Positions 53,594 through 63,610 of a stretch of 64,000 nt of DNA are shown in pieces. The position numbers and the translations under genes are program-made. Source of the stretch: G963675935 sp963823895 (GTDB lineage: Bacteria; Planctomycetota; Planctomycetia; Pirellulales; Thermoguttaceae); NCBI GenBank assembly GCA_963823895.1, contig CAWGNG010000020.1, forward strand, positions 124,001-188,000. The letters run 5' to 3'. Positions within the stretch are counted from its first letter, which is position 1. Every line of letters starts with the position of its first letter. The notes under the pieces are model-generated. The model made no database searches. It was not told where the DNA came from and was given only the letters and a program-made list of their open reading frames with translations.

Positions 53594-54724
53594 ATGAAGT
53601 ATGCCGTGATCGGCCCCGTGGCCGTCCACTTGCCGGAGAAGGTCGAAGACAACGATTTTCTGGCGTCCCAGTATCCCAAATGGGACATGGAGCTGATTTT
53701 TGCCAAGACCGGCATCCGGCAACGGCATATTGCGGCCCCGGAGGAGTGCGCCTCGGACCTCGGAGTGGCGGCGGCCGAAAAACTGTTCGCTCAGTTCCAG
53801 ATCGACCGCAACACGATCGATTTTCTTCTCTTCTGCACGCAGACGCCCGATTACCCTCTGCCGACAACGGCTTGCCTGATTCAGGATCGGCTGCGATTGC
53901 CCACCTCGGTCGGCGCGCTGGATTTTAACCTCGGCTGTTCCGGTTTTGTCTATGGGCTGTCGCTGGCCGACGGGTTGATCCGCAGCGGCACCGCCCGCCG
54001 CGTGCTGCTGATTACGGCGGAGACTTACTCGAAGTACATCGACCCGACCGACCGCTCGCTACGGACGATTTTTGGCGACGGCGCGGCCGCGACCTTGGTC
54101 GAGGCGTCGGATGTTCCCTCGCTGGGCGGCTTCGTTTTCGGCACCGACGGCAGCGGCGGTGACATGCTGCTGGTGGCCGAAGGGGGCGCGCGGCCCCTAA
54201 AAGACGCCATCCAACCGCGGAAACGCCGACGCTGGCCCAGCAGTCTCTACATGGACGGGCCGGAACTGGTCAAGTTCAGCCTCGATATCGCCCCGCCGCT
54301 GATCGACAGCGTTCTGGCCCGCGCCCAGTGGACCCGCGACCAGATCGACATGTACCTGATCCACCAGGCGACGCTCTTCATGCTCGATCACTTGCGCGAG
54401 CGGCTGTCACTCGATCGCGAGCACACGCCCGAGGCCCTGGAAAACTACGGCAACACCGTCTCATCGACGATCCCAATCCTCATCCGTGATCTCCGCGAGT
54501 CGGGCCGGCTTCGACCGGGCAAGCAGACGCTGCTGATGGGATTCGGCGTCGGGCTCTCGTGGGCGGGTTGCGTGTGGACCGAAACCTGGGCGGCCCAACA
54601 GGTGCAGGTCGAAACGATTGCCGAAAAGAGCGCGGAGAAACCGATCGAACCGCCCGGCGATCCGCCGAGCGACACGCAACGGCGATCGGACAACGCCTCG
54701 GCCGACTCGCGCGAAGCCGCGTAA
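53594..54724 (+). CDS. 3-oxoacyl-ACP synthase III family (FabH-like)
   Basis: ATG 53594 is chosen because the homologous MKYAVIGPVAVHLPE start fits; the upstream frame is not family-like. The 376-residue protein has the KAS III triad: C115 in NLGCSGFVYG, His in YLIHQATLFML and Asn in ENYGNTVSSTI. It starts fatty acid or related polyketide-like chains by condensing an acyl-CoA with malonyl-ACP. The C-terminus carries about 40 extra Glu/Pro/Ser-rich residues (RSDNASADSREAA end), not usual in FabH. Whether it is FabH itself or a specialised KAS III cannot be decided. Confidence 0.87.
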   Translation: MKYAVIGPVAVHLPEKVEDNDFLASQYPKWDMELIFAKTGIRQRHIAAPEECASDLGVAAAEKLFAQFQIDRNTIDFLLFCTQTPDYPLPTTACLIQDRLRLPTSVGALDFNLGCSGFVYGLSLADGLIRSGTARRVLLITAETYSKYIDPTDRSLRTIFGDGAAATLVEASDVPSLGGFVFGTDGSGGDMLLVAEGGARPLKDAIQPRKRRRWPSSLYMDGPELVKFSLDIAPPLIDSVLARAQWTRDQIDMYLIHQATLFMLDHLRERLSLDREHTPEALENYGNTVSSTIPILIRDLRESGRLRPGKQTLLMGFGVGLSWAGCVWTETWAAQQVQVETIAEKSAEKPIEPPGDPPSDTQRRSDNASADSREAA

Positions 54725-54741
54725 TCCGCATTTCTTACCAA

Positions 54742-54815
54742 GGTGGGGCAGACATTCCTGTCTGCCCGGCGCGAGAGGACGCGACCTGCTGGGCAGACAG
54801 GAATGTCTGCCCCAC
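54742..54815. repeat. GGTGGGGCAGACATTCC palindromic element, copy 3
   Basis: Arms at 54742-54766 and 54792-54815, the right arm one base short; 25-nt spacer. Confidence 0.88.
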
Positions 54816-54851
54816 TGTCACGAACACGGGCGCTCTCCAAGCCACGGCCCA

Positions 54852-55712
54852 TCAGTTGCCGAACGGATCCGGTTCTTTGTCGGGAGACTTGCTCGGCTTG
54901 GCGGCGTCCGACCCCTTCTTGGCGTCGGATTTCTTCTCCGCCTTCTTCGCATCCGATCCGCCGAAGGGATCCTCTTCGTCGCCAGACTTCTTATCGGCAG
55001 CGGGTTTCTTGGCGTCGGGCCTCTTTGCCGCGCCGCCTTTTTCCGCGGCCTTATCGCCGGGCTTCGCCGGCGAGTCAAAGGGATTCTCGTCCCCGGCTGG
55101 CGACGCCTCAGCCCCCTTCTTCGCGGCCGGTTTCGTGGCCGCGCCCTTCTTCGTCGGATGCTCCGCCGCTTCCGGCGCGGCAAACGGGTTCTCGGAGTCC
55201 GCCGGCGCCGCGGCCTCGGGTGCGCCGGGCTGAAGTTCCGGCGCCGTGACGCTCTGTTCGCTCACTACCCGCTCCTCCTCGCGTTTCATCGCTTCATAAC
55301 GCGCCTTGCGGATTCTCTCTTCCTGTTCGAGGGCGGCCATGCGAGCGCCAACGCGATAGGCTTCCAGTTGAAGGCGCTCCGAGCCCTGCACGCGTTCCAG
55401 CGCCTTGCCCACGTTGTAGAATCGATTGATGTCCTTGCTCTCCAACTCGGCGCCCTTGCGGAAATCGATCGCCGCTTCCTGGGGGCGACCAAGTTGCAGA
55501 TAGGTCAGTCCGCGGAAGTAGAAAACGCGCGGGTCTTTCGAGCCGGCTTGAGCCGCCGCCGTCAGCCGCTCGTACGCCTGCTGCATGTCGCCGGTAAAAT
55601 ACGCGTGGACGCCGCTGCCGTACTGCTGGGCCAGCACGGCGTCCTGAGCGAACAACGAAACGACGGAGAGCGATGCCAGTCCTCCGACCAGCAGAACGAT
55701 GCTACGAAACAT
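54852..55712 (-). CDS. Exported TPR protein with Lys/Asp/Pro-rich tail
   Basis: 286 residues. A signal peptide (VLLVGGLASLSVVSLFAQDA) is followed by two to three TPR units (YGSGVHAYFTGDMQQAYERL; FYFRGLTYLQLGRPQEAAID) and a long disordered tail of repeated DPFGG/ENPF motifs with Lys-Ala-rich spacers. The ENPFDSP-like units recur four times and may be binding motifs. No partner is known. Transcribed away from the next, divergent gene. Confidence 0.7.
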   Translation of the reverse strand: MFRSIVLLVGGLASLSVVSLFAQDAVLAQQYGSGVHAYFTGDMQQAYERLTAAAQAGSKDPRVFYFRGLTYLQLGRPQEAAIDFRKGAELESKDINRFYNVGKALERVQGSERLQLEAYRVGARMAALEQEERIRKARYEAMKREEERVVSEQSVTAPELQPGAPEAAAPADSENPFAAPEAAEHPTKKGAATKPAAKKGAEASPAGDENPFDSPAKPGDKAAEKGGAAKRPDAKKPAADKKSGDEEDPFGGSDAKKAEKKSDAKKGSDAAKPSKSPDKEPDPFGN

Positions 55713-55991
55713 GACAGTAAACTCCTGCCTAGACGGTGTGGTTTTTGCGCCAGTGGACGGACTATAATCCGCGAAAACAGATCTGCGCTACCCTCGATGG
55801 TAATTACTCACTGCTGAAAGATCAAGCAAGGCGACCCATTTTTGCCCCGAAAAGACGCCCCGTGGGGGGGGTGCGAGCAACTTGACGCTCGCGGATTGTG
55901 GTAACTATACTAAAGGCAGTAATCGGCATAGTCTGCACCAACCGGGCATCTTCCCGCCCAACGGCGCTCCCGAAACAGAAAGAACCTCTCG

Positions 55992-56990
55992 ATGAACCGT
56001 TCGATGTCGGTCTGGGCGTCTCTGGCCGCCTTGATGTTCCTGCTGAGTTGTTCGCCGGCTCTTGCCGCAGACGACGCCGCAAAGTCGCCCCCGGCAGAAC
56101 AGCCCGAAAAGCAGCCCGCCCCCACCACCAAGACGCCGTATCGCCCGCTGGCGCCCGGCGTCATGATCTCGATCGATCCGATGCGGGCGCTTAGGGAGTC
56201 GGTTAGCCGCCACGACGTTGTCGAACTGCTGGCAATCGATCCGAAGTTCGACTGGGCCAAGGACGTGCCGTTCCGCCACGACGTTTGGGTGTTGGACTTC
56301 AAGTTCAAGCCCGTCCGCATGATCTGGGTCGATATTCCGCAGCCGAGCGGCTACATGCAGCGGAAACTCATCTGGTACATGGTCTACTCGGTGACGAACA
56401 CCGGAAACGTCATGCACCCGGAGGAAACCGAGGATTTGCCTTACGAGACCTTCGAAAAAAGGCAGCTTGCCAAGGTGGAAATGGTCGACCAGCCCATCCG
56501 GTTCTCGCCCGGGTTCTTGCTGGAGGCGCACGTCCGCCGTCCCGACAAGAGCGTCTTGAACAAGGTCTATCCCGACCGTGTGATACCGATCGCGATGGGG
56601 CCGATTCGCCTCCGCGAAGACCCGAACCGCCATTTTCTCACGACGGTAGAGATGTGCCGTGAGCTCAAGGTCGGCGAGACGCAGTGGGGCGTCGCCACCT
56701 GGGAAGACATTGACCCGAAGACCTTTCAGTTCTCCGTCTATGTGATCGGCCTGACAAACTCCTATCGCTGGACCGATCAGGATGGCGGGTATAAGAAGGG
56801 CGATCCGCTCGGCAAGGGACGCAAGCTTTTCCGCAAGACGCTGAAGCTCAATTTCTGGCGGCCCGGCGACCAATACCACGAGCACGAAGAGGAGATTCGC
56901 TACGGGGTCCCCGAAGAACTCCTTCCCAAGGAGCGCAACGGTAGTCCCAAAATCCCCGAAGGCCTTGACTACGAGTGGGTTTACCGCTAA
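55992..56990 (+). CDS. Exported conserved protein of planctomycete type
   Basis: The 332-residue protein has a signal peptide (VWASLAALMFLLSCSPALAA), then an acidic/Pro linker and a beta-rich domain with FRHDVWVLDFKFKPVRMIWV, LIWYMVYSVTNTGNVMHPEE, and KLFRKTLKLNFWRPGDQYHE. I recognise it only as a conserved planctomycete type. The gap 55713-55991 before it shows nothing. Confidence 0.65.
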   Translation: MNRSMSVWASLAALMFLLSCSPALAADDAAKSPPAEQPEKQPAPTTKTPYRPLAPGVMISIDPMRALRESVSRHDVVELLAIDPKFDWAKDVPFRHDVWVLDFKFKPVRMIWVDIPQPSGYMQRKLIWYMVYSVTNTGNVMHPEETEDLPYETFEKRQLAKVEMVDQPIRFSPGFLLEAHVRRPDKSVLNKVYPDRVIPIAMGPIRLREDPNRHFLTTVEMCRELKVGETQWGVATWEDIDPKTFQFSVYVIGLTNSYRWTDQDGGYKKGDPLGKGRKLFRKTLKLNFWRPGDQYHEHEEEIRYGVPEELLPKERNGSPKIPEGLDYEWVYR

Positions 56991-57188
56991 AAAGGAAGGT
57001 TCGCGGTCTACTGTCCAGCGGAGGACAGTAGGAGGCGGGCGGTTGTTTTGCGCTGTGTTGCTGCAATTCTCGATTCGGCACGCGCCGGCCCCGGTAGTTT
57101 TTCTGCAACGTAAACCCATAATCGACAAGACGTTTCGCTTCCGCCCGCCGATCGGCCCGCGGAGCAGTTCGTGCGGAGAGGTGATTGC

Positions 57189-57443
57189 ATGGCACACAAA
57201 AAAGGACAGGGCTCCAGCCGAAACGGACGCGACTCCAACTCGCAGCGTCTGGGGGTGAAGCGATTCGGCGGTGAACAGGTGCGGTCGGGAAATATCCTCG
57301 TCCGCCAGGTCGGCAACCGCTTTCATCCCGGCAAAGGCGTCGGCCAGGGGAGCGATTTCACGCTCTACGCCTTAGTCGACGGATACGTCCATTTCGACCG
57401 CGGCGGCCGCCGAATTCAGATTGTCGACGCACGCCCGGTGTGA
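57189..57443 (+). CDS. rpmA: 50S ribosomal protein L27
   Basis: ATG 57189 begins MAHKKGQGSSRNGRDSNSQR; 84 residues, family length. The LGVKRFGGEQVRSGNILVRQ and FTLYALVDGYVHF segments identify bacterial L27, which sits at the peptidyl-transferase centre. The usual upstream partner L21 (rplU) is not adjacent; the exported-protein gene ends 198 bp upstream. It is a useful anchor for phylogeny. Confidence 0.96.
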   Translation: MAHKKGQGSSRNGRDSNSQRLGVKRFGGEQVRSGNILVRQVGNRFHPGKGVGQGSDFTLYALVDGYVHFDRGGRRIQIVDARPV

Positions 57444-57524
57444 GCGCTGCCAATCGCAGGGACGGACTTGCGGCGTTTTTCTCTAAGTCCTTCCGTGTCA
57501 TGCGCTTATGTCATCTCGCTCGTA

Positions 57525-57642
57525 AACGCTTCGTTTAACCCGGAGCTAACGGTGACGGCGTCTGCAGATCCGGGTAAAATGCCGGCTATCCAGCCGAAAA
57601 GAACCAAGCCGTCTCGGTTGGCTCCGGGTTAAACGAAGCGTT
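57525..57642. repeat. Long inverted repeat (AACGCTTCGTTTAACCCGGAGC type)
   Basis: Arms 57525-57558 and 57609-57642 are about 31/34 complementary. A half copy lies at 11845-11880. It fills most of the gap between rpmA and the HD-GYP gene. Confidence 0.8.
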
Positions 57643-57792
57643 ACTCTCGCCCTGACGCCTTCTCAAATCCCCTCCGCCCCCACCCCCACGCAGCGGTAGA
57701 GATAATTCCGCCTTTCGGAAATCAGGGGACGCGATCGCGCCCTAGACTTTCTGTATCAGGGTATCAGTACGCCGCGAAAGAGGGCCTCGATC

Positions 57793-58848
57793 GTGAAAAT
57801 CCTAATTGTCGATGACGATCCGCTTCTACTGAAGGTGCTGGAGCACGCGATTGTGCGTCTTGGCCACGAGGTGACATCCGCCGGCAGCGGCCCCGAGGCC
57901 CTGCGGCTGATGCGGGCCGGGTCGTACCACATGGTGATCTGCGATTGGGAAATGCCCGGAATGGACGGCCCGGAATTGTGCCGCCGCATTCGCCAGCGAT
58001 ATTGTAGCAAGTACGTCTACATCATCGTGCTCTCGGTGCGTTGTGGAACCCAGAACATTGTCGAGGGTCTGAACGCCGGCGCCGACGAGTTCATCAGCAA
58101 GCCCTTCGACCCGCAAGAACTGAACGTTCGCATTCTCACCGGCGAGCGGATTCTGGCCTTGGAGAGTCGCGAGGTGGCCATCTTCAGCCTGGCGCAACTG
58201 GCCGAGTCGCGCGACCAGGAGACCGGCGCGCACGTCGAGCACCTGCGCGAGTATTGCCGCGTGCTGGCCGAGCATTTGTCGCAGCAGGAGAAGTACAGCG
58301 AGGTGGTCGACGGCGATTTCATCGAGTTGCTCTACCTGACGAGCCCCTTGCACGACATCGGCAAGGTCAGCATTCCCGACGAAATCCTGTTGAAGGCCGG
58401 CCCATTGACGGAGGCGGAGTTCAACATCATGAAGCAGCACTCCGTGGCGGGAAGCATGACGTTGCAGTCGGCGATCTACGCCTACCCCGAGGCAAAGTAT
58501 CTGTATATGGCGCACGACATCGCCCGCAGCCACCACGAGCGCTACGACGGCAGCGGTTACCCCGATGGTTTGGCGGGCGAGGCGATTCCGTTGTGCGGCC
58601 GAATCGTCGCCCTGGCCGACGTCTACGACGCGCTCACCACCAAGCACGTCTACAGGCCCGCATTCCGCCACGCCAAGGCGCACCAGATCATCTGTGAGGG
58701 CATCGGAACTCAATTCGATCCGGACGTCGGCCAGGCATACCTCGCCGAGGAGAGTCGCTTCGTCGAAATTCACAACCGCTTCGCCGTCCGCGAGGAGAGA
58801 GAAGCCCGGGTGCTCCGCCCGCTGGTCGACATGTCGCTGAACTGCTGA
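57793..58848 (+). CDS. Response regulator with HD-GYP domain
   Basis: 351 residues. A receiver domain starts KILIVDDDPLLLKVLEHAIV, with phosphoacceptor D51 in VICDWEMPGMDG, and is followed by an HD-GYP phosphodiesterase domain: SPLHDIGKVSIPDEIL and HHERYDGSGYPDGLAGEAIP. HD-GYP proteins degrade cyclic di-GMP to GMP. A c-di-GMP role is inferred from the family. No kinase gene is directly adjacent. Confidence 0.92.
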   Translation: MKILIVDDDPLLLKVLEHAIVRLGHEVTSAGSGPEALRLMRAGSYHMVICDWEMPGMDGPELCRRIRQRYCSKYVYIIVLSVRCGTQNIVEGLNAGADEFISKPFDPQELNVRILTGERILALESREVAIFSLAQLAESRDQETGAHVEHLREYCRVLAEHLSQQEKYSEVVDGDFIELLYLTSPLHDIGKVSIPDEILLKAGPLTEAEFNIMKQHSVAGSMTLQSAIYAYPEAKYLYMAHDIARSHHERYDGSGYPDGLAGEAIPLCGRIVALADVYDALTTKHVYRPAFRHAKAHQIICEGIGTQFDPDVGQAYLAEESRFVEIHNRFAVREEREARVLRPLVDMSLNC

Positions 58849-58860
58849 CGAGTGGCCCCT

Positions 58861-60492
58861 TCACTTCGGCTTTGCCAAGCACTCTGGCGGGATCAGCTTT
58901 CGGACGGGCGCTACTAATGTCCTGATCTGAGCGGCAACCTGGCGATATGCCTGGCGGCTTGCGGCATTGTCGCCCGGAGCCTGTTTTAGGGCTTCGCCCA
59001 AGAGATCCTGCTCGGCGTTACTGTAATCCAGAACAGTGAGGGCAAGCAAGATTTGGTCGGTCGACCGAGCGGCTTCCTCCGCCCACGCGATGCCCTGCGG
59101 CGGCGGCGGTATGGCGTTGCGACGCGACTTGATCATTTCGCTTTGTTTGGCGTATTGCTCCGTCTTCGCCCCTTTCTCTAGCAGCGCGACCAGTTCATCG
59201 CAGCTATCCAGGAATGCCGCGAGTTTCCCGGCGAACGCAACTTCCTCGGGCAACGGCTTGTAAGCCTGCGGCTTCGGCGCAGGCGGCGGCACGGGGGCGG
59301 CAGGCGGCGATACGGCGACCGGTTGCGCAACAGGCGCAGGAGTCGGGCCTGAGGTGCTTCGGCCGACAACGCAAGCGAGAACAATCACAATTGGGATGAT
59401 GGCTACGACAGCCGCGGCTACAGCGGCAACCGCGAAGCCGCGGACGGCCCTGCTTTGAGGCACCGCAACCTCACCCGTTGGCTGCCGGGATAAGCCACGT
59501 TTGTCGCGACGCTGAGGACCGAGGCTTTGTAGTGCGGTGATCTGCTCTTGGGCGCGCCTACGTAGCTCCAATGGGCTTGCTATACCACGAAACACCGTGC
59601 GCGAGCCGCCGGTGCCCGTTACGGCGACGGTGCCGTAGTTAAAAATCCGACCCATGAGCCCTTGCCTAACCGCAAACCCCTCGACCTTCGCCAGTAAGAG
59701 TTCGAGGGAGTTGCGGGTAAGGAAGCCCGTCTTACCAATGACGCGTCCATCGGTGAGAACGCACTCTGTGGTCAGGAACGTGATCAGAGCGCCGAGAGCG
59801 ACCAGCGGAAACGTCACCAGACATAAAGAAGTGATGACGAGCCCTGCGCATGAGATTTGCCCCGAGGGGGACATCGACATCACCGTCCCGAGGAGAATCG
59901 CAATAAAAACAACGGCGGGCGCCGCGAAGATCATCGGGCTTACCGTCCCTGAGTAGAGAATCTCCTCGCCGGGGATCAGGCTAGTTGCGGCATAGGACGT
60001 AGCAGGGGTCGGCTCGCGGTGCGTCGCACCAGCCGCGTATAGGTCGCTCTTGCAGTGTTTGCATTTGACCGCCGCAGCGAGAATCTGCTCCCCGCAGTAG
60101 GGGCAGGCCTTTGTCGTCGGCGAACCGGGCGCGGCAGCCTCGTCGGCGTCGTCGCCCAAGTCGAGATCGTCCAGCCCGTGGGGAGGATCCTCGTCCTCGG
60201 CGCTGAGGATGTCCTCGATGCGGGCATCAAGGCTCTTTCCCACGGCCTTCTTTTCGGGGCTCCCCTTTCCCGTGACCGGTTCTCCAAAGGCTTTTTTCGC
60301 GGCGGCGATTGGTGGGGCGACTTTGGGTGGAACCGGGGCGGGCTCGGCCATCGGCATGATGCTCTCGACGGTGACGCCGTGCTTGTCGGCGATCTGCAGG
60401 GCCGCTTCGCGGCTGTCGGCGGAGATCACGACCGACGCCCGTTGCCCCGTCGCCCGCACAACCCCCTTGCACGAGAATTTCTGCTTGGACAT
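58861..60492 (-). CDS. Zinc-ribbon PH-domain membrane protein
   Basis: The 543-residue protein starts MSKQKFSCKGVVRATGQRAS, has an acidic linker and a zinc ribbon (CPYCGEQILAAAVKCKHCKS), then two membrane segments next to a bacterial PH-like domain (TTECVLTDGRVIGKTGFLTR; GTVAVTGTGGSRTVFRGIAS), a third segment and a Pro-rich linker with a helical end. Such YdbT/bPH2-like proteins are common, but of unknown role. ATG 60492 is preferred; 60504 would also be possible. Confidence 0.7.
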   Translation of the reverse strand: MSKQKFSCKGVVRATGQRASVVISADSREAALQIADKHGVTVESIMPMAEPAPVPPKVAPPIAAAKKAFGEPVTGKGSPEKKAVGKSLDARIEDILSAEDEDPPHGLDDLDLGDDADEAAAPGSPTTKACPYCGEQILAAAVKCKHCKSDLYAAGATHREPTPATSYAATSLIPGEEILYSGTVSPMIFAAPAVVFIAILLGTVMSMSPSGQISCAGLVITSLCLVTFPLVALGALITFLTTECVLTDGRVIGKTGFLTRNSLELLLAKVEGFAVRQGLMGRIFNYGTVAVTGTGGSRTVFRGIASPLELRRRAQEQITALQSLGPQRRDKRGLSRQPTGEVAVPQSRAVRGFAVAAVAAAVVAIIPIVIVLACVVGRSTSGPTPAPVAQPVAVSPPAAPVPPPAPKPQAYKPLPEEVAFAGKLAAFLDSCDELVALLEKGAKTEQYAKQSEMIKSRRNAIPPPPQGIAWAEEAARSTDQILLALTVLDYSNAEQDLLGEALKQAPGDNAASRQAYRQVAAQIRTLVAPVRKLIPPECLAKPK

Positions 60493-60614
60493 GACGTTCC
60501 CCATCGCATGAAAAGACAAGCCGGCAACGAGACGCAGGGTCCGTCGGCCCATTTCCCTCGCGCCGTGAACAGCCATTAGTGGGTCAGTCTGAATTCGTTC
60601 CCTGGCTTCCTCCG

Positions 60615-60920
60615 TCAGTCCTTACCCCGCCGCATACACTGACAATCCGAAGCACAATCGGCTGCGATTGCCTTAATCGTGTCGAGCACGGCTCGGCGGT
60701 CATGGCCCTCAACCAATTGGTCTCCGTCGCTGAACATTGCGCTGGCGATGCGATACGCTGGCTTAAGGTCTGATTGTGCGTGAAGGATCTCCGACACAGC
60801 CTCACCGCAAGAAGCGCATTGCGCCAGAAGTCCGGCCCTGACCATGATTTCTTCGGCTACATCCCGATTCTCCTCAACACGTTCCATGTCCTCGATGTAC
60901 TTTTGCTTGGTAAGCCCCAT
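60615..60920 (-). CDS. Hypothetical protein
   Basis: ATG 60920 yields about 101 residues: MGLTKQKYIEDMERVEENRD, a helical part with AGLLAQCASCGEAVSEI and RAVLDTIKAIAADCASDCQC at the end. Two CxxC-type pairs (CASC, CASDCQC) could bind a metal. No family recognised. Confidence 0.5.
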   Translation of the reverse strand: MGLTKQKYIEDMERVEENRDVAEEIMVRAGLLAQCASCGEAVSEILHAQSDLKPAYRIASAMFSDGDQLVEGHDRRAVLDTIKAIAADCASDCQCMRRGKD

Positions 60921-61171
60921 TGCACCCTCCACTTGCTAATTCTCGCCTAACTCCAGCGCTGGGCGCACGCCATTATACACGCTTTCTTGCCCAGGAAGTC
61001 ACCCACCCGTCAATTGGGGCGGGCACAAAATTCCGATTGGAAACTGAGCCACTACCGAACAGCCGGCCCCCCGTCCCCAGTCGATTCTACCACGCCGCCC
61101 CCTGCCGGGAGAAGCGTGGGTTCGGTAAAATGGCCGTTAACACGACAGGCGGATCACTTCTTGCAACAACC

Positions 61172-61247
61172 GTTGTAGGACGCGACTCCCGTCGCCGATT
61201 GTATTGCCAACTCCGGCAAATCGGCGACAGGAGTCGCCTCCTACAGC
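61172..61247. repeat. Inverted repeat before folD (GTAGGACGCGACTCC type)
   Basis: Arms 61172-61200 and 61219-61247, about 25/28 complementary; the right arm resembles the insert in the sigma-like gene (18438-18494). It ends 16 bp before the folD ATG. Nothing else was recognised in 60921-61263. Confidence 0.75.
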
Positions 61248-61263
61248 GACGAGAGCGACATCA

Positions 61264-62130
<867 letters not shown>

Positions 62131-62432
62131 CCGTAGCCCCCTCGCTTCTGGACAGGTTTGCACTACGTCTATTGGTGTATTAGTCTCCATACGGAAGTTG
62201 TACAATCAACCGCTCGGTGGTGGCAATTCGTCATAGAAGCGGCCGCTTTGATTCGATGCCGTGCGGCGGCCGCAGCACGAGCCGTCGCCGAAGAGCGCCG
62301 CAATCGGCTGTGCCATAAGATGTTACGAAGCCAACCGTTCGCGACGCCACACCCCCCGGCGGCCGCCGCTGACCTGCGTTCGGCCATGTTTCGTTGTTGA
62401 ACGCCGCCCCCGCCCGCCATAAAATAGAGGTC
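62131..62432. other. Gap between folD and the metallopeptidase
   Basis: No supported gene. Several GCGGCCGC-like patches and a possible transcript leader were seen; nothing recognisable. Confidence 0.5.
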
Positions 62433-63478
62433 ATGTCCACTGGTCTGACCGCCCCGACTCCATCGCTGTTCAATAGTTGGGAAACCGTTCGTTGCGAATT
62501 GCTCCACACGCGGGTCTGCGATCTTGGCCTGAAGATCGAGGGCTCGCCGTTGGAACCGTTCACCGAGCGGCTGCACCGCGAGTTCGCGGCGAAAGGGCTG
62601 GTCTTTCGCCCTTCCTTCTACCTGACCGACGCCTGGGGTTGCCCCGACCGCGTGCCGGTCATCGGCATCCCCTTCTACCTGGCCGACAAACGGCTCGCCC
62701 GGATCGAAGAGGAGCAGACCAGCGAGATCGAAGACGACCCGATGACGATGATGCTCTTGCGTCACGAGGCGGGCCATACCATCAGCTATGCCTATCGGCT
62801 CTGGAAAGATCCCGGCTGGGCCGAAGTTTTTGGGCCGTTCTCGAAGCCGTACCGCGAGAAGTTCCACCCGCAGCCGCTCAGCCGCGAGTTCGTCCGCCAT
62901 ATCCATGCCCAACAATACGGGCGGACCTACGCTCAAAAACACCCCGACGAGGATTTCGCCGAGACGTTCGCCATCTGGCTCACGCCTCGATCGGCGTGGC
63001 GAAAGCGCTATCGTTACTGGCCGGCCTTGAAAAAACTCGAATACGTGGACGGCTTGATGCGGCAGATTCGCAAGAAGCCGCCCCGCTGCAAGAGTACGAA
63101 GCTGCTGTATCCGGTCGAAGAGATGACGATGCCGCTGGCCGAGCACTATGGCCAGCGTGCCGAGCGTTTTCGCGCGGCGGCGCAAGGGTTCGTCGACGAC
63201 AAGTTGCGGACGGTGTTTCCACGCATGGTGGGCAACTCGGCGATCTCCGCCCGCGATCTGTTGCGCAAGAACCACAAGAACCTGCTGGAACGGCTGGGCC
63301 GCTGGTCGACGCTCGACGAACACGACGCCGACGCGATTCTGGTCAAGCTGGAGGACCGCGCGGCGCATTGCGTCTAAAACTCCCCCGCCGCCAGAAGGAC
63401 GAGAAGCTGCTGGACGTAGCGGCGATGGCCACCGCGCTGGCGGTCGAATTCGCCTATTGCGGCCGGCTGATGGGCTAG
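62433..63478 (+). CDS. Zinc metallopeptidase-like protein, frameshifted near the C-terminus
   Basis: ATG 62433 gives MSTGLTAPTPSLFNSWETVR. A zinc motif HEAGH (111-115) in MLLRHEAGHTISYAYRLW, and a later EDFAETFAIWLTPRSAW that may supply the third ligand, identify a putative metallopeptidase. The frame hits a stop at 63377 (RAAHCV). In another frame the text continues as LRLKLPRRQKDEKLLDVAAM and TALAVEFAYCGRLMG to 63478, so a base may be missing near 63371. The substrate is unknown. Confidence 0.7.
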
Positions 63479-63495
63479 CGCGCATGTCTTGCCAA

Positions 63496-63566
63496 GGTGG
63501 GGCAGACATTCCTGTCTGCCGCGAGAAAGGGCGGCACATCTGGCAGACAGAAATGTCTGCTCCACC
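63496..63566. repeat. GGTGGGGCAGACATTCC palindromic element, copy 4
   Basis: Arms at 63496-63520 and 63542-63566; the right arm has two changes (AGAAATG, GCTCC). Confidence 0.88.
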
Positions 63567-63610
63567 TGACACAGCGCCGCCCGTTTTCCCTGCGCGGCGA
63601 GAAATGCGGG